From Sarcophilus harrisii (taxonomy: Eukaryota; Chordata; Mammalia; Dasyuromorphia; Dasyuridae): 64,000 nucleotides of DNA. The translations under genes and the position numbers were made by a program. Positions 21,221 through 31,490 of the stretch are shown piece after piece; within the stretch, counting starts at the first letter, position 1, and the number at the start of each line of letters is the position of its first letter. The DNA lies in NCBI RefSeq assembly GCF_902635505.1, contig NC_045432.1, forward strand, positions 76,807,051 to 76,871,050, read 5' to 3'. The notes under the pieces are model-generated. The model ran no database searches. It had not been told where the DNA came from and saw only the letters and a program-made list of their open reading frames with translations.

Positions 21221-21604
21221 TTGAAGGGCAGACCATGCAATCAGGACCAACACCTAGACTCTGAAGTCCTTAAGTCCAAAGGGGGATTCTAGAGCACACT
21301 AAGGGATTTCTGCTTGGGAAAAGGACTGGGGAAGGAGGAGCTTTGTAGAGAAGAAGGCTCTTTTCATGCCCAGAGGGACTTGGAGCAGCTTACAATAATG
21401 GGCACCCAGGTAACATGGCCTCAGAATACTTAGAGGGAATGATGTTTGATGATTGCACATAGGTCCTCTCAGTTGCTATGGGGCAACTAAAGAGGGAAGA
21501 AAGTGCTAAGAAAGCCCTAAGTGTCACAGTACCCCAGCCCTGCTTGGTGCTGATGGAAGGAGGGCACTTGGCCTCTTGATTCTTTGGGGGGGAGCAGCAG
21601 CAGG
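21221..21604. other. Single-copy DNA, no gene seen
   Basis: No repeat or exon recognised. Confidence 0.4.
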
Positions 21605-21860
21605 GAAAGGCCATGATCCCGAGCCAGTCATTGAGGGCCTACTATGTGTACTATGTGCCAGCCACTGGGAATCCAAGACAACATGAAAGCATTTGTTTCT
21701 CTCCCAAGAGCTTAGCTTTGCCTGGGACACAATGGACCCGGCTAAATGTATGCAGAATCATAGGAGGAGGAGGGACGGAGCACCAACACCAAAGGTACTT
21801 CTAAAAGGCCTCCTGGAGGAGGCAGAACAGCCTTCCAGGGGTCACTGAGTGACCAGCCAG
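21605..21860 (-). mobile_element. L2 3'-end fragment, antisense
   Basis: GGGCCTACTATGTG and a second partly repeated TACTATGTGCCAGCCACTGG precede the reversed L2 words; CTCCTGGAGGAGGCAGAACA (about 21810-21830) is reversed 3'-region sequence. Confidence 0.55.
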
Positions 21861-21944
21861 AGCTGGGCCGGCTGATTGGCAGCGTGTAAAAGCCTTTTCA
21901 GCTCCCCCAAATGCCTGCTGATGCTGAACTTTGGACAAGTCACA

Positions 21945-22150
21945 CCCATACGGAATCAGCCTGGCCCAATGGACAGGGCACCACACTGGGAGGCAGGAAA
22001 CCTGGGTTCAAATCCTATCTCAGACACCAACTCTTTGTGTAATCTTGGGCAGATCTCTTCCTCTCTGTGCCTCAGATTCTTTGTCCGTAAAACGAGGGGA
22101 TTGGTCTGGTCGAGCTCCAAGGTCTTTTCCAGCTCCCGTGATGCTCTCAT
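21945..22150 (+). mobile_element. MIR CORE-SINE, nearly complete
   Basis: Head GGCCCAATGGACAGGGCACC, B-box region CTGGGTTCAAATCC, core CTTGGGCAGATCTCTTCCTC and CTCAGATTCTTTGTCCGTAA, and tail to about 22150. Confidence 0.85.
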
Positions 22151-22289
22151 CCCTTCAAAAAGGCAATGGATTTCAGGAAAAAAAGAAAGGAATCACAACA
22201 AATGGCTCACATGGATATAATGCTTTGGGTCCCTCCTCTTACAGAAGCCTTAAAATGACCCTACACCAATGAAAGCTCCCATTGTTTAA

Positions 22290-22460
22290 AAAAAAACCCT
22301 CTATTAATCATTCAACCATTAAGTGCTTACTGTGTACCTGCCAAGACTATTGGGAATCCAAAGGCAAAGGAATAGATTCTGTCCTCGAGGAGCATTTATT
22401 CTATTTGTGAAGAGAACAGCTCTGTAACTAAGTACATACAAGATAAACACAATGTATTTT
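22290..22460 (-). mobile_element. L2 3'-end fragment, antisense
   Basis: ATTAAGTGCTTACTGTGTAC, then TGGGAATCCAAAGGC and CTGTCCTCGAGGAGC, then AACTAAGTACATACAAGATA keep the reversed L2 order. Confidence 0.65.
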
Positions 22461-22474
22461 GGTAACTGTAGGGC

Positions 22475-22725
22475 AACTAAGTTACCCAATAAATAGAGGG
22501 CTGAGCTTGAAGTCAGGAAGACTCATATTCCTGACTTCAAATCTGGCCTCAGACCCTTACTAGCTGTGCGATCTTAGGCAATTCACTTAACTCTGCTTGC
22601 CTCAGTTTCTTCATCTGTAAAATGAATTGGAGAAGGAACAAGCAGGCCAGTGCAGTATCTTTGCCAGGAAAACCCCAAATGGGGTCATAGAAAGCAGAAG
22701 GGACTGAAATGCCTGAAGTGCGACA
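22475..22725 (+). mobile_element. MAR1-type CORE-SINE with RTE-like 3' end
   Basis: The order is a tRNA-like head (GGGCTGAGCTTGAAGTCAGG), CORE (CTAGCTGTGCGATCTTAGGC; CTCAGTTTCTTCATCTGTAA), and then a specific tail with AGTATCTTTGCCAGGAAAAC and CCCCAAATGGGGTCATAGAA. That tail is typical of marsupial MAR1/Ther-2-like SINEs thought to use RTE machinery. A short insertion duplicates CTTCAAATCTGG-type sequence near 22515-22545. Confidence 0.8.
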
Positions 22726-22744
22726 TTTTGGTAGCTAAGTACCT

Positions 22745-23010
22745 TGGAGAGCTCTCTGGGGTCCTGAGAAGGGAAGCCACTTCTCCAGAGCCACAGGGCC
22801 AGTATGTGTCTGTGGAGATACTTGAACACAGGTTCCCCCTGAATCCAAGATGGATCTTGGATCACCAGTCTATTCACCATGTCACACTACACTTCCCAGT
22901 GGGGATTATAAACCCTATTTTACAGCTAAGGAAACTGAGACTTAGAGAGGCAATGAGATTCGTTAGGGTCACAGTCTCAAAGGTAGTATTTGACGTAGTT
23001 CTGTTTCAGT
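22745..23010 (-). mobile_element. MIR-type fragments, antisense
   Basis: At 22905-23010 CCTATTTTACAGCTAAGGAA and CTGAGACTTAGAGAGGCAAT are antisense MIR. The preceding 22770-22880 looks like a second antisense head, more diverged. Confidence 0.65.
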
Positions 23011-23807
23011 TCTAAGTTTATGACTCTCACAGAGAAATGGATTTCAGTAGAAACAAGCAAGATGGAAAAACCTTAGTGCGCCCGGCCATTGGGCCACACC
23101 CACCCAGGCTTGCTTTGGGATGAAGCCTTGGGAAATTCCATTTTCAGGCCCCACAGTGAGCCACCTTGCATACGTCCAGCCTTTCCCTTCCCTTCCCCCC
23201 CCCTCCCCATTCCCTCTGGCCTGCTGGCCCAGTATATAGACAGAGCCAGGCCACCAGCTGAGAGAAGGGCCAAAACTCAGTGTGGCCTCCAAAGGATTAA
23301 GCCACGAGCAGCATTTTGCCCTCTTTTAGTTAGATGCCGTTCACCTTCCAGTCCCTCCGTGTGCCCTTCAGCTCTGTAGTCAGTCAGAGTCACCTTGATA
23401 TTCTTGACATTATATAAGTTCAGCTATGCTGCATTCTCACAGAACTGCCAGCCCTCTCTGGTCCAGACCCAGGTACCAGCAGCTTTGCTGTAAATAATGC
23501 ACCAGGGATCTGCTAGCAGACAGTGAGGCGGTTCTGATCCCCAGCTGGATTCTGCCACTGCCCCTCCTTCAGGCCCCCATGCCCATGGTGGCCCCTCTGT
23601 TTTGCAATGACTCTTCCCTAACTCTCAGGGACTCACCAGAAACTAGAGCCAGAGAAAATCCTTGGCTTGTGGTTAGAGTAGAGAGCCCAAACTGAAGCTT
23701 GTGGGAGACAAAAAAAAAAGGCGCCCCAAGATCCTCTTAAGAAGGATTCTCCAGCTAGAGTAATCCCTTCTGGGGTTGAAAAAATTCCTTGAAGACCTTA
23801 AAGACTT
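23011..23807. other. Single-copy DNA, no gene seen
   Basis: A C-run lies at 23195-23205. No repeat is recognised over almost 800 bp, and no exon with paired splice sites was seen. Confidence 0.45.
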
Positions 23808-23932
23808 TTTTTTTTTTGCTGAGGCAGTGGGGGTTAAGTGACTTGCCCAGGGTCACCCAGTTAGGAAGTGTTTGAGACCAGATTTGAACTCAGGTCCTCC
23901 TGACTTCAGGGCTGACGCTCTGTCCACGAGAC
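23808..23932 (-). mobile_element. tRNA-derived SINE, head truncated
   Basis: T12 tail side, then GCTGAGGCAGTGGGGGTTAA, GACTTGCCCAGGGTCACCCA, ATTTGAACTCAGGTCCTCCT, ending in the head at GCTCTGTCCACG. Confidence 0.92.
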
Positions 23933-23934
23933 TT

Positions 23935-24360
23935 CTTGAGCATTTACTATGCACAGGAGAGTACAAAGACTCAAATCAAACATCTTCTGTCCTCAGGGAG
24001 CTTATACTCTAGGGAAAAAGGATATGGTACATACAGTGTACACATAGTACAAGAGAGGGCGCTTGATGTGGTTCATAGAACACTGGATTTGTAGTCAGGA
24101 GGACCTTGGTTTATAACCTATCCGTCAAACTAACAGACTTCATGACCTCTGAGATCCATCCATGAGCCTCTGAGATAACTAAATCTACCCAGAGAACCGG
24201 CAGGGGAGGGAGCAGGGAGAAGTTGGGGGATCAGGAAAGCCAACTCATGGAAAATATCCTACTGGACTTGAACCTTCAAGACCCAGATATTACAAGGTGA
24301 GAAGGTGAAGCAGGAGAGGATTCTGGGCTTGAGGTACAGCTTCTGCAAAGGGGACACAAG
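23935..24360 (-). mobile_element. L2 fragment, antisense
   Basis: ATTTACTATGCACAGGAGAG, TCTGTCCTCAGGGAGCTTAT and, further right, CAAGGTGAGAAGGTGAAGCA with TTGAGGTACAGCTTCTGCAA follow the reversed L2 3' region. The middle (about 24060-24180) resembles a decayed SINE insertion. Confidence 0.65.
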
Positions 24361-24679
24361 ATCTGAACTAAAAACAGCAAGTTGTGCTCGGTTTCCCCCC
24401 CCCTTTACCTCTAGAGTGGGAAGAGGGGCTTATTATACTTGCTATAGTTGCAACAGGTAAGTAGCTATTACAGGAGATGGGCCAGAGGCGCCCCCCAGCT
24501 CCCATTCCCATGGCATAGCTGTTCCCAGAGCCACAGGTTCCTGGCCAATGCTTCCCCACCTGAGAAGTTCCCAGCACCCAAAACCAAGTGATGATGGTGA
24601 CTCCCTCTATGGGCCCACTACCTGGCTGTCCTCAAAGTCCCTCCCTAACTGTCCCCCTCACCCTGTAAGCAAAGCAAGA

Positions 24680-24795
24680 CGTCATTACCCTTATTTTTGC
24701 AACGACTCAGAGAGGGCAAAAAACTTACCCAAGGTGACAGAGCTGGTGAGTGGAGAAGTCAGGGTTCCTAACTCCCTGCCCAGGACTCTTTCTCG
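24680..24795 (-). mobile_element. MIR fragment, antisense
   Basis: TTACCCTTATTTTTGCAACG, AACTTACCCAAGGTGACAGA and GTTCCTAACTCCCTGCCCAG match the antisense MIR core and head. Confidence 0.65.
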
Positions 24796-24798
24796 AGA

Positions 24799-24875
24799 GG
24801 GCACTTCCTGAGGAAGGCCTCTGTCCTCAGCCATAAGGACCTCCACTAAGGTCATCTTATCTTCCTGCTTTATAT
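24799..24875. repeat. Duplicated non-SINE flank, copy 1
   Basis: About 70 bp, from AGAGGGCACT through GAGGAAGGCCTCTGTCCTCA and ATAAGGACCTCCACTAAGG to CTTCCTGCTTTATATTTC. It recurs with few differences at 26560-26637, and both copies abut the poly(T) side of an antisense SINE. A local duplication best explains this. Confidence 0.8.
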
Positions 24876-24983
24876 TTCTTTTCTTTTCTTTTCTTTTCTT
24901 TTCTTTTCTTTTCTTTTCTTTTCTTTTCTTTTCTTTTCTTTTCTTTTCTTTTCTTTTCTTTTCTTTTCTTTTCTTTTCTTTTC

Positions 24984-25014
<31 letters not shown>

Positions 25015-25019
25015 CTTTC
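24876..25019. repeat. (TTTTC)n pentanucleotide microsatellite
   Basis: About 28 units with one T-insertion interruption near 24990-24995. It sits exactly at the poly(A) end of the antisense SINE at 25020, so the tract probably expanded from that tail. Open frames rich in KEKKR on the - strand are its translation. Confidence 0.97.
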
Positions 25020-25128
25020 CCTTTTTTTGATGAAGCAATTGGAGTTAAGTGACTTGCCCAGGGTCCCACAGCTAGTGTTAAGTGTCTGAGACCAGATTTG
25101 AACTCAGGTCCTCCTGACTTCAAGAGAT
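25020..25128 (-). mobile_element. tRNA-derived SINE, head truncated
   Basis: GATGAAGCAATTGGAGTTAA, GACTTGCCCAGGGTCCCACA, CAGATTTGAACTCAGGTCCT, ending at TGACTTCAAGAG where the head is lost. Confidence 0.9.
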
Positions 25129-26084
25129 TCTAAGAGATAAATAGACCCTCTACTGCATTCCCGCACTGGGAGAACTCATCCTGAGCCCAGGTCAAGGCAC
25201 TGAAGACAAGAAAGTCTGTCTGGAAGTGAGGGAGGAGGGAACAGTAGGGCAAGCTTTGATGATCCATGCATGATGACTTCTGCCCACTGGGACCTTTGTG
25301 TTCCCAGACTTTTCCAGAGGTTGCCATGAGAAGCTTTTCATTGCTGTCCCTCCTCCAAGTTCTCCCAAACACCTTCCCCTACTGCACTCGCTGACCTCCA
25401 TCCACCATTTTGCTGACCTTTAGAGGGCAGCCCAAAAGTGGATCCCAAAGTCCTTTCTGTTGTACCGAAGGGCCAAGATGCCGCCTCTCTTGAAAGGAGA
25501 TAAAAGAGAGTGGGGGTGGGGAGTACACAGGGGCTGCTGGGGGATCCAGGACCTACAACAGGTGAACCTTGAGGAACAGGAGACTTAGGATGCCTTTGAC
25601 CATTGCAAAGGCCAAGGAGAGAGCCAGCAAAGGCCAGCTGAGAGGTGGGAGGTGGCTCGGTCTGGAAGAGGCGGGGCCTGGCCCTTTGGGAGTCCTCGCC
25701 TTTCCCATTCTCCCGAGTGCCCTTCCCCCTGCAGAGCCTGCTGAAGCAACTGTCACTTTGCTGGAGGAATCGCTAGTGCAACGCTGTCATTTGCTTCTAG
25801 GGAAGTACAAGCGAGAGAGACAAGACGTGTGCTTGTCACATCTCCAGCGGCAGCTGCCGTCAGCACCATGGACACCCACCACTTGCTGAGCCTGCTTCCC
25901 TAACCCTTCCCCCTTCAACTCCCGGCTGCTTGCTCCTTCTCTGAGGCAGGGGATGAGGCCACCCGGGAAGGCCGGAGCATTATGGGACTGGCCTCAAGAA
26001 ATAGTGACCCAGAGGGAAAGGGCAGGAGGGCCGAGCTGGGGGCAGGGAAATGATGGCCATATTTGGAGTCGGGACGCGAGTTTG
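25129..26084. other. Single-copy DNA, no gene seen
   Basis: Moderately GC-rich with no recognised repeat. Open frames of about 70-105 codons overlap on both strands and show no known domain. Confidence 0.45.
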
Positions 26085-26215
26085 TGTCTGGCTCTGCCTC
26101 CTCGCTACTGGATGGGATAGCTGAGCAAGTCACCAAATCTCTCTGGGTCTCAGTTTCTTCATCTGTAAAATGAGAGTGTTGGACTCGATGACCTTAAATC
26201 CTCTTCATCCATGAA
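26085..26215 (+). mobile_element. MIR fragment
   Basis: GCTGAGCAAGTCACCAAATC, GGTCTCAGTTTCTTCATCTG and TAAAATGAGAGTGTTGGACT keep sense MIR order. Confidence 0.8.
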
Positions 26216-26440
26216 CTCCCTATGGAAATGGTGGGGGTGGGAGAAATAGGGCTTCCAACAGCCTTGGGGGCAAAAGTGGAGCTAAGTTAGGAATGGGGGG
26301 GAGGGAGGGAAGTTCTCCTGCTCCTCTCTGGGCCTTAGTTTCCCCTCCTATAAAATTCTTTGTTGTGGGAAGAAAGGTTCAGGATCCTCTCCTTTGTCAC
26401 CTTCAAAGAGCAGTAGTTTCCTTGAATGTAATGGGCCCCT

Positions 26441-26505
26441 AATAACTGTGCAATAAAAGTTCAAAATGAATTTAAAAAGGAAGAAAGAAAGAAAAAATAA
26501 CTGTG
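26441..26505 (+). mobile_element. Possible tiny retrotransposed tail
   Basis: Ten-base direct repeats AATAACTGTG (26441-26450 and 26496-26505) bracket a short segment ending in an A-rich run (GGAAGAAAGAAAGAAAAA). The layout fits a very short 5'-truncated insertion, but the body is too short to assign. Confidence 0.35.
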
Positions 26506-26559
26506 GAATGAAAGGGAGGCAGCACAAAGTCCACTGAGGCAATGCTGAGCTCCAGAGGG

Positions 26560-26637
26560 CACTGAGTCTTACTGAGGAAGGCCTCTGTCCTCAGGCATAA
26601 GGACTCCACTAAGCTCATCATAGCTTCCTGCTTTGTC
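26560..26637. repeat. Duplicated non-SINE flank, copy 2
   Basis: Partner of 24799-24875: CTGAGGAAGGCCTCTGTCCT, CATAAGGACTCCACTAAG and CTTCCTGCTTTGTCTTTC. It also abuts the poly(T) side of an antisense SINE, about 1.76 kb downstream of copy 1. Confidence 0.8.
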
Positions 26638-26644
26638 TTTCTTT

Positions 26645-26800
26645 TCTTTGTCTTTCTCCTTTTTTGCTGAGACAATTGGGGTTAAGTAACTTGCCCAGGG
26701 TCACACAGCCAAGAAGTGTTAAATGTCTGAGATCAACTTTGAACTCAGGTCCTTCTGACTTCAGGGCTGGCGCTCTACCCACTGCGCCACCTCGCTGCCC
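26645..26800 (-). mobile_element. tRNA-derived SINE, full length
   Basis: Antisense SINE from CTCCTTTTTTGCTGAGAC to GCGCCACCTCGCTGCCCC. TGCTTTGTCTTTCT on the left (about 26630-26643) and TGCTTTGTATTTCT on the right (about 26803-26816) look like target duplications differing at one base. Confidence 0.9.
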
Positions 26801-26819
26801 CATGCTTTGTATTTCTAAA

Positions 26820-27000
26820 GACTTTCAGAACTCTGCTCTCACATGGTTCTCATAATAACCCTATCATCATCAATACTATGAGGATTCCCATTGATTTTTT
26901 CAGATGGGGAAGCTGAGGTACAAGGCTCAGTTTGTGACTTTCCCAAGTCTGAGCAATAAGTTAGTGATCCATAGTGACTTCTGACTTCCAGCTTTAGACC
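26820..27000 (-). mobile_element. MIR fragment, antisense
   Basis: GTTCTCATAATAACCCTATC, TTTTTCAGATGGGGAAGCTG and CAATAAGTTAGTGATCC follow antisense MIR. Confidence 0.65.
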
Positions 27001-27114
27001 ATTCTCACTATTGAAGTCTTGATTTATAGAAAATGTGAAGAGATGTCACTCTGTGAGCTATCATGTTAGCAGCCATAGCTGTTGAGCTTAGGAAACCAGA
27101 TCTTCCCGGAAGTT

Positions 27115-27235
27115 TTCCCACTCTGGGATATTGGGGAAAGAGCCCTGGTCTGAGGCTATCTGTAAAGTGAGAGGATTCGAAATGGTGATCTCTAAGCCCT
27201 TCTCCCAGCTCCGTAATCCTGTGAATCTATGATGC
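27115..27235 (+). mobile_element. MIR 3'-part fragment
   Basis: CTATCTGTAAAGTGAGAGGA and ATGGTGATCTCTAAGCCCTT with CTCCGTAATCCTGTGAATCT fit the 3' half of a sense MIR-type element. Confidence 0.55.
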
Positions 27236-27404
27236 ACTGCCACATAGACCCACTCAGGTCATCTCTCCCATGTGACATGCTCAAAAATCCTATACTCCTC
27301 TCCAGCCTCCATACATTTCCTCCCCCTCCTCCCCCATGTCTCTTGGATATTCTTCCCGTGGTCTCTGTATTCACCATATTCTTCCTGCCTTGTCATGCGG
27401 TCAT

Positions 27405-27500
27405 ATTTCGTTCTGTTCCTGCCTTCCTGGGTTCCTACCCAATCAGTGAGCATCTGTTTGGTTTCCAGTTCTTGGTAAATATCCCAAAATGACGCCATAA
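27405..27500 (-). mobile_element. L1 ORF2-end scrap
   Basis: CCAATCAGTGAGCATCTGTT TGGTTTCCAGTTCTTGG is antisense of the L1 ORF2 end seen at 15.8, 17.9 and 61.1 kb. Confidence 0.5.
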
Positions 27501-28540
27501 AGACTTTCATGTATAGAGAACCTCTCTGAGAGGTGTTAGCTAACAGGAGACTCTGGAGAACAGGGATGGACGTTGAATGACTTTCTTCACATAATTTCAA
27601 ACATAATTTAAAGTACTGTGGAAATGGGAGATGGTTTTATTCTGGTTAACCACAGATTATGGTTAATAGAGAAGAGTCATGTTTCCCTTACATGGATTAT
27701 AGAATTTTACAAACTGTAGTTTGTCACCCTAGAGAACCGCCAAACACCAAACACACCTTGAGATGACTGAATCTTTCCCTGATCCTTCAGATGGGACCTT
27801 GGGATCAGGCAACTTCTCAGTCATCATAATGGAAGTCAGTTCTCAGCACACTGGGAAACTCTGATTGTGCATTTAGGACCGTGTGCCAGTTGGCAGAATG
27901 CTGGGTTCTGCAACTCCATCATAGAAGTTGGCACTGGCCGTGTATGGCACACAACTGCTGGCTTCAAGTATTTCAAGGGCAGTCTTGGGGAAGAAAGATT
28001 GACCTTATTCGATTTGGCGTGAGAGAAAGAATGAGGAACAATGTTGAAAAGTTGCAAATGGGCAAACTTGGGCTGGCTGTCAGCAAAACCTTCCTGCCAT
28101 CCAATGGAGAACGAACTTCCTCAAGAGGCAGGGGATCCCTCTCATTGGATGGGCCCTTGTTAACTATCGCATAAAGGGAGTTCTCGGTCAGTTATGGGTT
28201 GGATGAGATGGTCTCTGAAGTCCCAACTTGGACGTGGTGAGTCAGGATTCGGGTGGATTTCCTACTTCCAAAAATATATGTATCTCCTCTGTGTGATGAG
28301 GAGTCTGGGGATTACCTTCAGAAAATGTAGGGAAATTTGGAGGAGCTGTGGGTTTCAGAAAAAGATGGCAGATTTCCCTTTGGAAATCTTGAGTCTAAGG
28401 CTGGGGGTGGGGCAGAGATAGCCAGCTTGAGAAGTACTATTGACGTATTTCAATGAGGGCCCTGTGGGCATCCATATTGTCCAGATGGACAGGAATTGGA
28501 GATCCAGAACAGTCCTGTCCAATGTAAGGCAATTAGTCAT
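27501..28540. other. Single-copy DNA, no gene seen
   Basis: About 1 kb without a recognised repeat or exon. Frames at 27881-28174 and 28194-28421 (+) have no known domain. Confidence 0.4.
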
Positions 28541-28650
28541 TGTCTATATAGATTCATAAAATGTCAGAACTAAAAGGGCTCATCTAGTCCAACTTGCTTA
28601 TTTTACATATGGGGAAACTGAGGCTCAAAGAAAGATGCTTATGTGGATCT
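28541..28650 (-). mobile_element. MIR/L3-type fragment, antisense
   Basis: GGGCTCATCTAGTCCAACTT followed by TATGGGGAAACTGAGGCTCA. Confidence 0.6.
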
Positions 28651-28869
28651 TTCTTAGCCTCCCTTCCCATCTATTGTCTTACTCATGAGGCCTGAAACAC
28701 TCCTTGCGTATCAATCATCTCAGCTGAAAGCTCAGTAGGGTTTCTTTTTCTGAGTCCTTTCCAGGTTGACAGAGCTAAGGAAGGGCCTGGTCCCGTGTGG
28801 ATAGCCTCAGCTTGGGTCCAGAGCTTTTCTAGCTAAGCCTTCGCCCTGGATGTGCTTACTGTCAGCAAT

Positions 28870-28985
28870 GTGTATTTTCAATGACAATATTTTAAATGGG
28901 TTACACCATTAGCATAATTAAGAATCCACAAGCTTCAGTGATCTGAAAACAAAATTAGCAAATTAGCATCTTTGGTTTTTGGAGC
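28870..28985. promoter_or_regulatory. Candidate conserved non-coding element
   Basis: A repeat-free AT-rich block with homeodomain-like words: CCATTAGCATAATTAAG and AAATTAGCAAATTAGCAT. No repeat homology is recognised. Regulatory role is only a hypothesis. Confidence 0.3.
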
Positions 28986-29031
28986 AGGAAGTTCAGGGGA
29001 AAAGCTATACAAGTCTTTAGAGGTTTGCCTG

Positions 29032-29051
29032 ATTTTTTTTTTTTTTTTTTG
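29032..29051. repeat. Poly(T) tract
   Basis: A T-run of about 19, just before an antisense L1 fragment. Confidence 0.9.
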
Positions 29052-29074
29052 AGTATGAGCTCAGGTCTCTCATG

Positions 29075-29430
29075 TGTTTGTTTTATTTATATTATGGTTG
29101 CCCAGTTTTTCTATGTTTTCCTGGTTGTCCAGACTCGGTATGGCCATACATGTCTTTCCACGTTTCTTTTAGTTGCTTATTTTGTAGTTCTTATATGCCA
29201 GTAATATTCCATCATAAGCAAGCGCCACAATCCATTTGCTCCAACTATCATGAATGGGCTCTGCCTCGGCCTCTCATTGCTTTGAATATGTTGGAATACG
29301 GGAGCCGTTTTCCTTATTACCGACTCCCTCGTGCTTGACTGTGGGGGGCTGCCGTGAACAGCTCGGTGATTTTTCTGCCATAATCCCAGATCATTCTCCA
29401 TAACCATTGCCGTCATTCACGGCTCCACCA
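29075..29430 (-). mobile_element. L1 3'-region fragment, diverged
   Basis: TGCCAGTAATATTCCATCAT, ACAATCCATTTGCTCCAACT and AACAGCTCGGTGATTTTTCT, then CAAAGTGTCTGACGG, follow antisense L1 ORF2 end. It is much more diverged than the other L1 copies. Confidence 0.6.
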
Positions 29431-29489
29431 AAGTGTCTGACGGCTGAATCCTATCGCAAGGCCCGAGAAGGGAGGCAGAGTGGGGCTCG

Positions 29490-29610
29490 TCATCCTAATT
29501 GTCTTCCCTAGTGAAAGCTGGGCTCCTTTAGAGCAGAGAACATTTCATTTATTGCATTTGTGTTCCCAGCACCTAGCACAGTGCCTGGCACGTAGTTATA
29601 ATGAATGCCA
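29490..29610 (+). mobile_element. L2 3'-end fragment
   Basis: TGTGTTCCCAGCACCTAGCA CAGTGCCTGGCACGTAGTT matches the L2 terminus closely. Confidence 0.8.
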
Positions 29611-29735
29611 AAGCTTTATTAAACACAACGTGCCAACTGCTACATGAAGTCCCGGGAATACAATATCAAACAGAGAGTCCCTACCCACAAGGATGTCCCC
29701 TTCTCATTGGGTGAGATAACACATAAAAGCAGGTT
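29611..29735 (-). mobile_element. L2 3'-end fragment, antisense
   Basis: CAAAGCTTTATTAAACACAA, AACTGCTACATGAAG and GAGTCCCTACCCACAAGGAT read as a reversed L2 3' end, tail to tail with the preceding sense copy. Confidence 0.5.
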
Positions 29736-31324
29736 CTGCTGCAAGATGGAAGGAGAGACCTGGGAGTTCGGGGGGGGGGGGGGGAAGGGGGGTTTGCAGA
29801 GAAGCAGATGAGAAGGCCCTGGGATAGACTGCCTAATAAGGAAATGGAGACTCAGGGAGGGAATATCTCCAAGGTTTCACTGCTAGCGAGCAGTAGCGTA
29901 GACTAGAACTAGGGAAGGAAGGTGGTCTGTGCTGCCTTCTCACAAGATGGAGCTGGATTGATCAGGCCCTCATCACCTGATGGAGGAGGTATCAAACTAG
30001 GCTAAATGAGTAGGCAGGTAGGAACCGGGCTCTGTTCTTCTTGTCTTGGAAACTTTCAATATCTCAGGGATCTGGCATTTCTTCATCATGCATTCAAGTC
30101 CTCCCCAATCACAGATCCCCCCTCCTCTATGACTTAAGAGTTCTTGGAGCTGTGGTGGCCAAAAGAATCATGGGCCTTCCTGTAGCAAAGGCTGTCTGGA
30201 TTTTGCCTTCATCTTCTCCTCAGGCTTTATTGCAGCCCTTCCAGCTTGGCCGGACCTGATACAGTATGTGCTCCCTACAGAGGAGCCTTTGAGGACATCC
30301 GAGGTCATCTCCATATCACGATGAGAGAAGCCGGTGAATTTTAATGGAGGTACCTCTAAGAGGAGCCACATAAAGTGTCAGGGCCTTACAGAACCATCAA
30401 GGGGAAAAAAACCAGGAATTTCCCTGCTGATTCCCTGACCCTTTAAAGCGCTTGTGGACAAGTCATTGGGAGTTGGCTACAGACATAGACACATACACAG
30501 AACTTCTCAAAGAAAAGAAGGGTGTCCTAGTGGTCAGTGCTTGGTATTACTGGACTTGGTTTACTTATTACAAAGGAGTCTTGTTGGGCGTAGGAAGGAA
30601 TATAGAAGGGATGTTAAAGGGTCGATGTCAATATGGTTGGAGCGAGGTAGAGAGCAGAGCACACCTGGGAGGCAGGGCTGTTATTAGCCTCTCCTTTCTA
30701 AATACCGTGTGCACCAGAGGCTTTAGTGGGATGGGGGGCTGGCTGTCGAGGCTCTAACGAGCTTCGGTGTTTACAACCACTCAGCTCAGCTCAGACTGCT
30801 CCTTTCCTGGAGAACATAGAGTTGTTCCCTCAAATTCAAGTGCTGTGTTCTTTGAAGCCCAACCTTCCTTGCTGTAATTGAATCCTTTTATCTCCCAAAG
30901 CCAGCTTTGTGACTCTTTCCAAAGGCCTCCATTTCCAACGCTTTTAGCTGAAGGTGGCTCTCTAATCTTGCCCATTTGAAGGTTGTCTGCCTTCTGGAGC
31001 TGAGAACAACCTCTTAGCCACACACAAATTTCATAAGACAGGCCCACAAAGGACCCCGTCTTGGCCCATTTTAGCTTTTCCAGAAAATACGGGGCTTTAG
31101 AAAAGGGTCCAAGAAAACAGGCATTCACCAGTTTGGGGGTTGAGAGCATTCCCAAATTAGGAGTAGCAATGGTGATGGCAGTGGTGGTTGTGGTGGTGGG
31201 AGCGGCAGCGGTGGCTTGTGTATATATAATGCTTTAAGTTTTTACAATACCCAAGATGCTTCCAAGCTGTTAAAATGGTAGGTGTTGGCCAAAAAAAAAA
31301 GGCTGGGGCTTGTTGTTTTGCTAG
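29736..31324. other. Mostly single-copy DNA, no gene seen
   Basis: A G-run of 15 lies at 29770-29784 and a GGTGGTGGT-like purine tract near 31168-31215. Frames around 30452-30757 (+) and 30781-31155 (-) have no recognised domain or paired splice sites. Confidence 0.4.
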
Positions 31325-31490
31325 TGTTCATGAGGCAACGTGGTACGGTGTACAGAGGGCCCTAGAGGGGGAAGCCCAGAGACCTGGATTTGAAGTCCAG
31401 ATCTGCCTCTTTCTAACTCTGAAAAGTCAAGTCACTTCCTGTCCACGAGCCTCTGCTGCCTCCTAAATTGGGAATCTTCCCCCATAATCC
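31325..31490 (+). mobile_element. MIR fragment
   Basis: Head CAACGTGGTACGGTGTACAG, B box ACCTGGATTTGAAGTCC, core TCAAGTCACTTCCTGTCC. Confidence 0.7.

Noticed and set aside
24691-25123. KEKKR-rich frames on the - strand
   Set aside because: They translate the TTTTC pentanucleotide array and the adjoining SINE.
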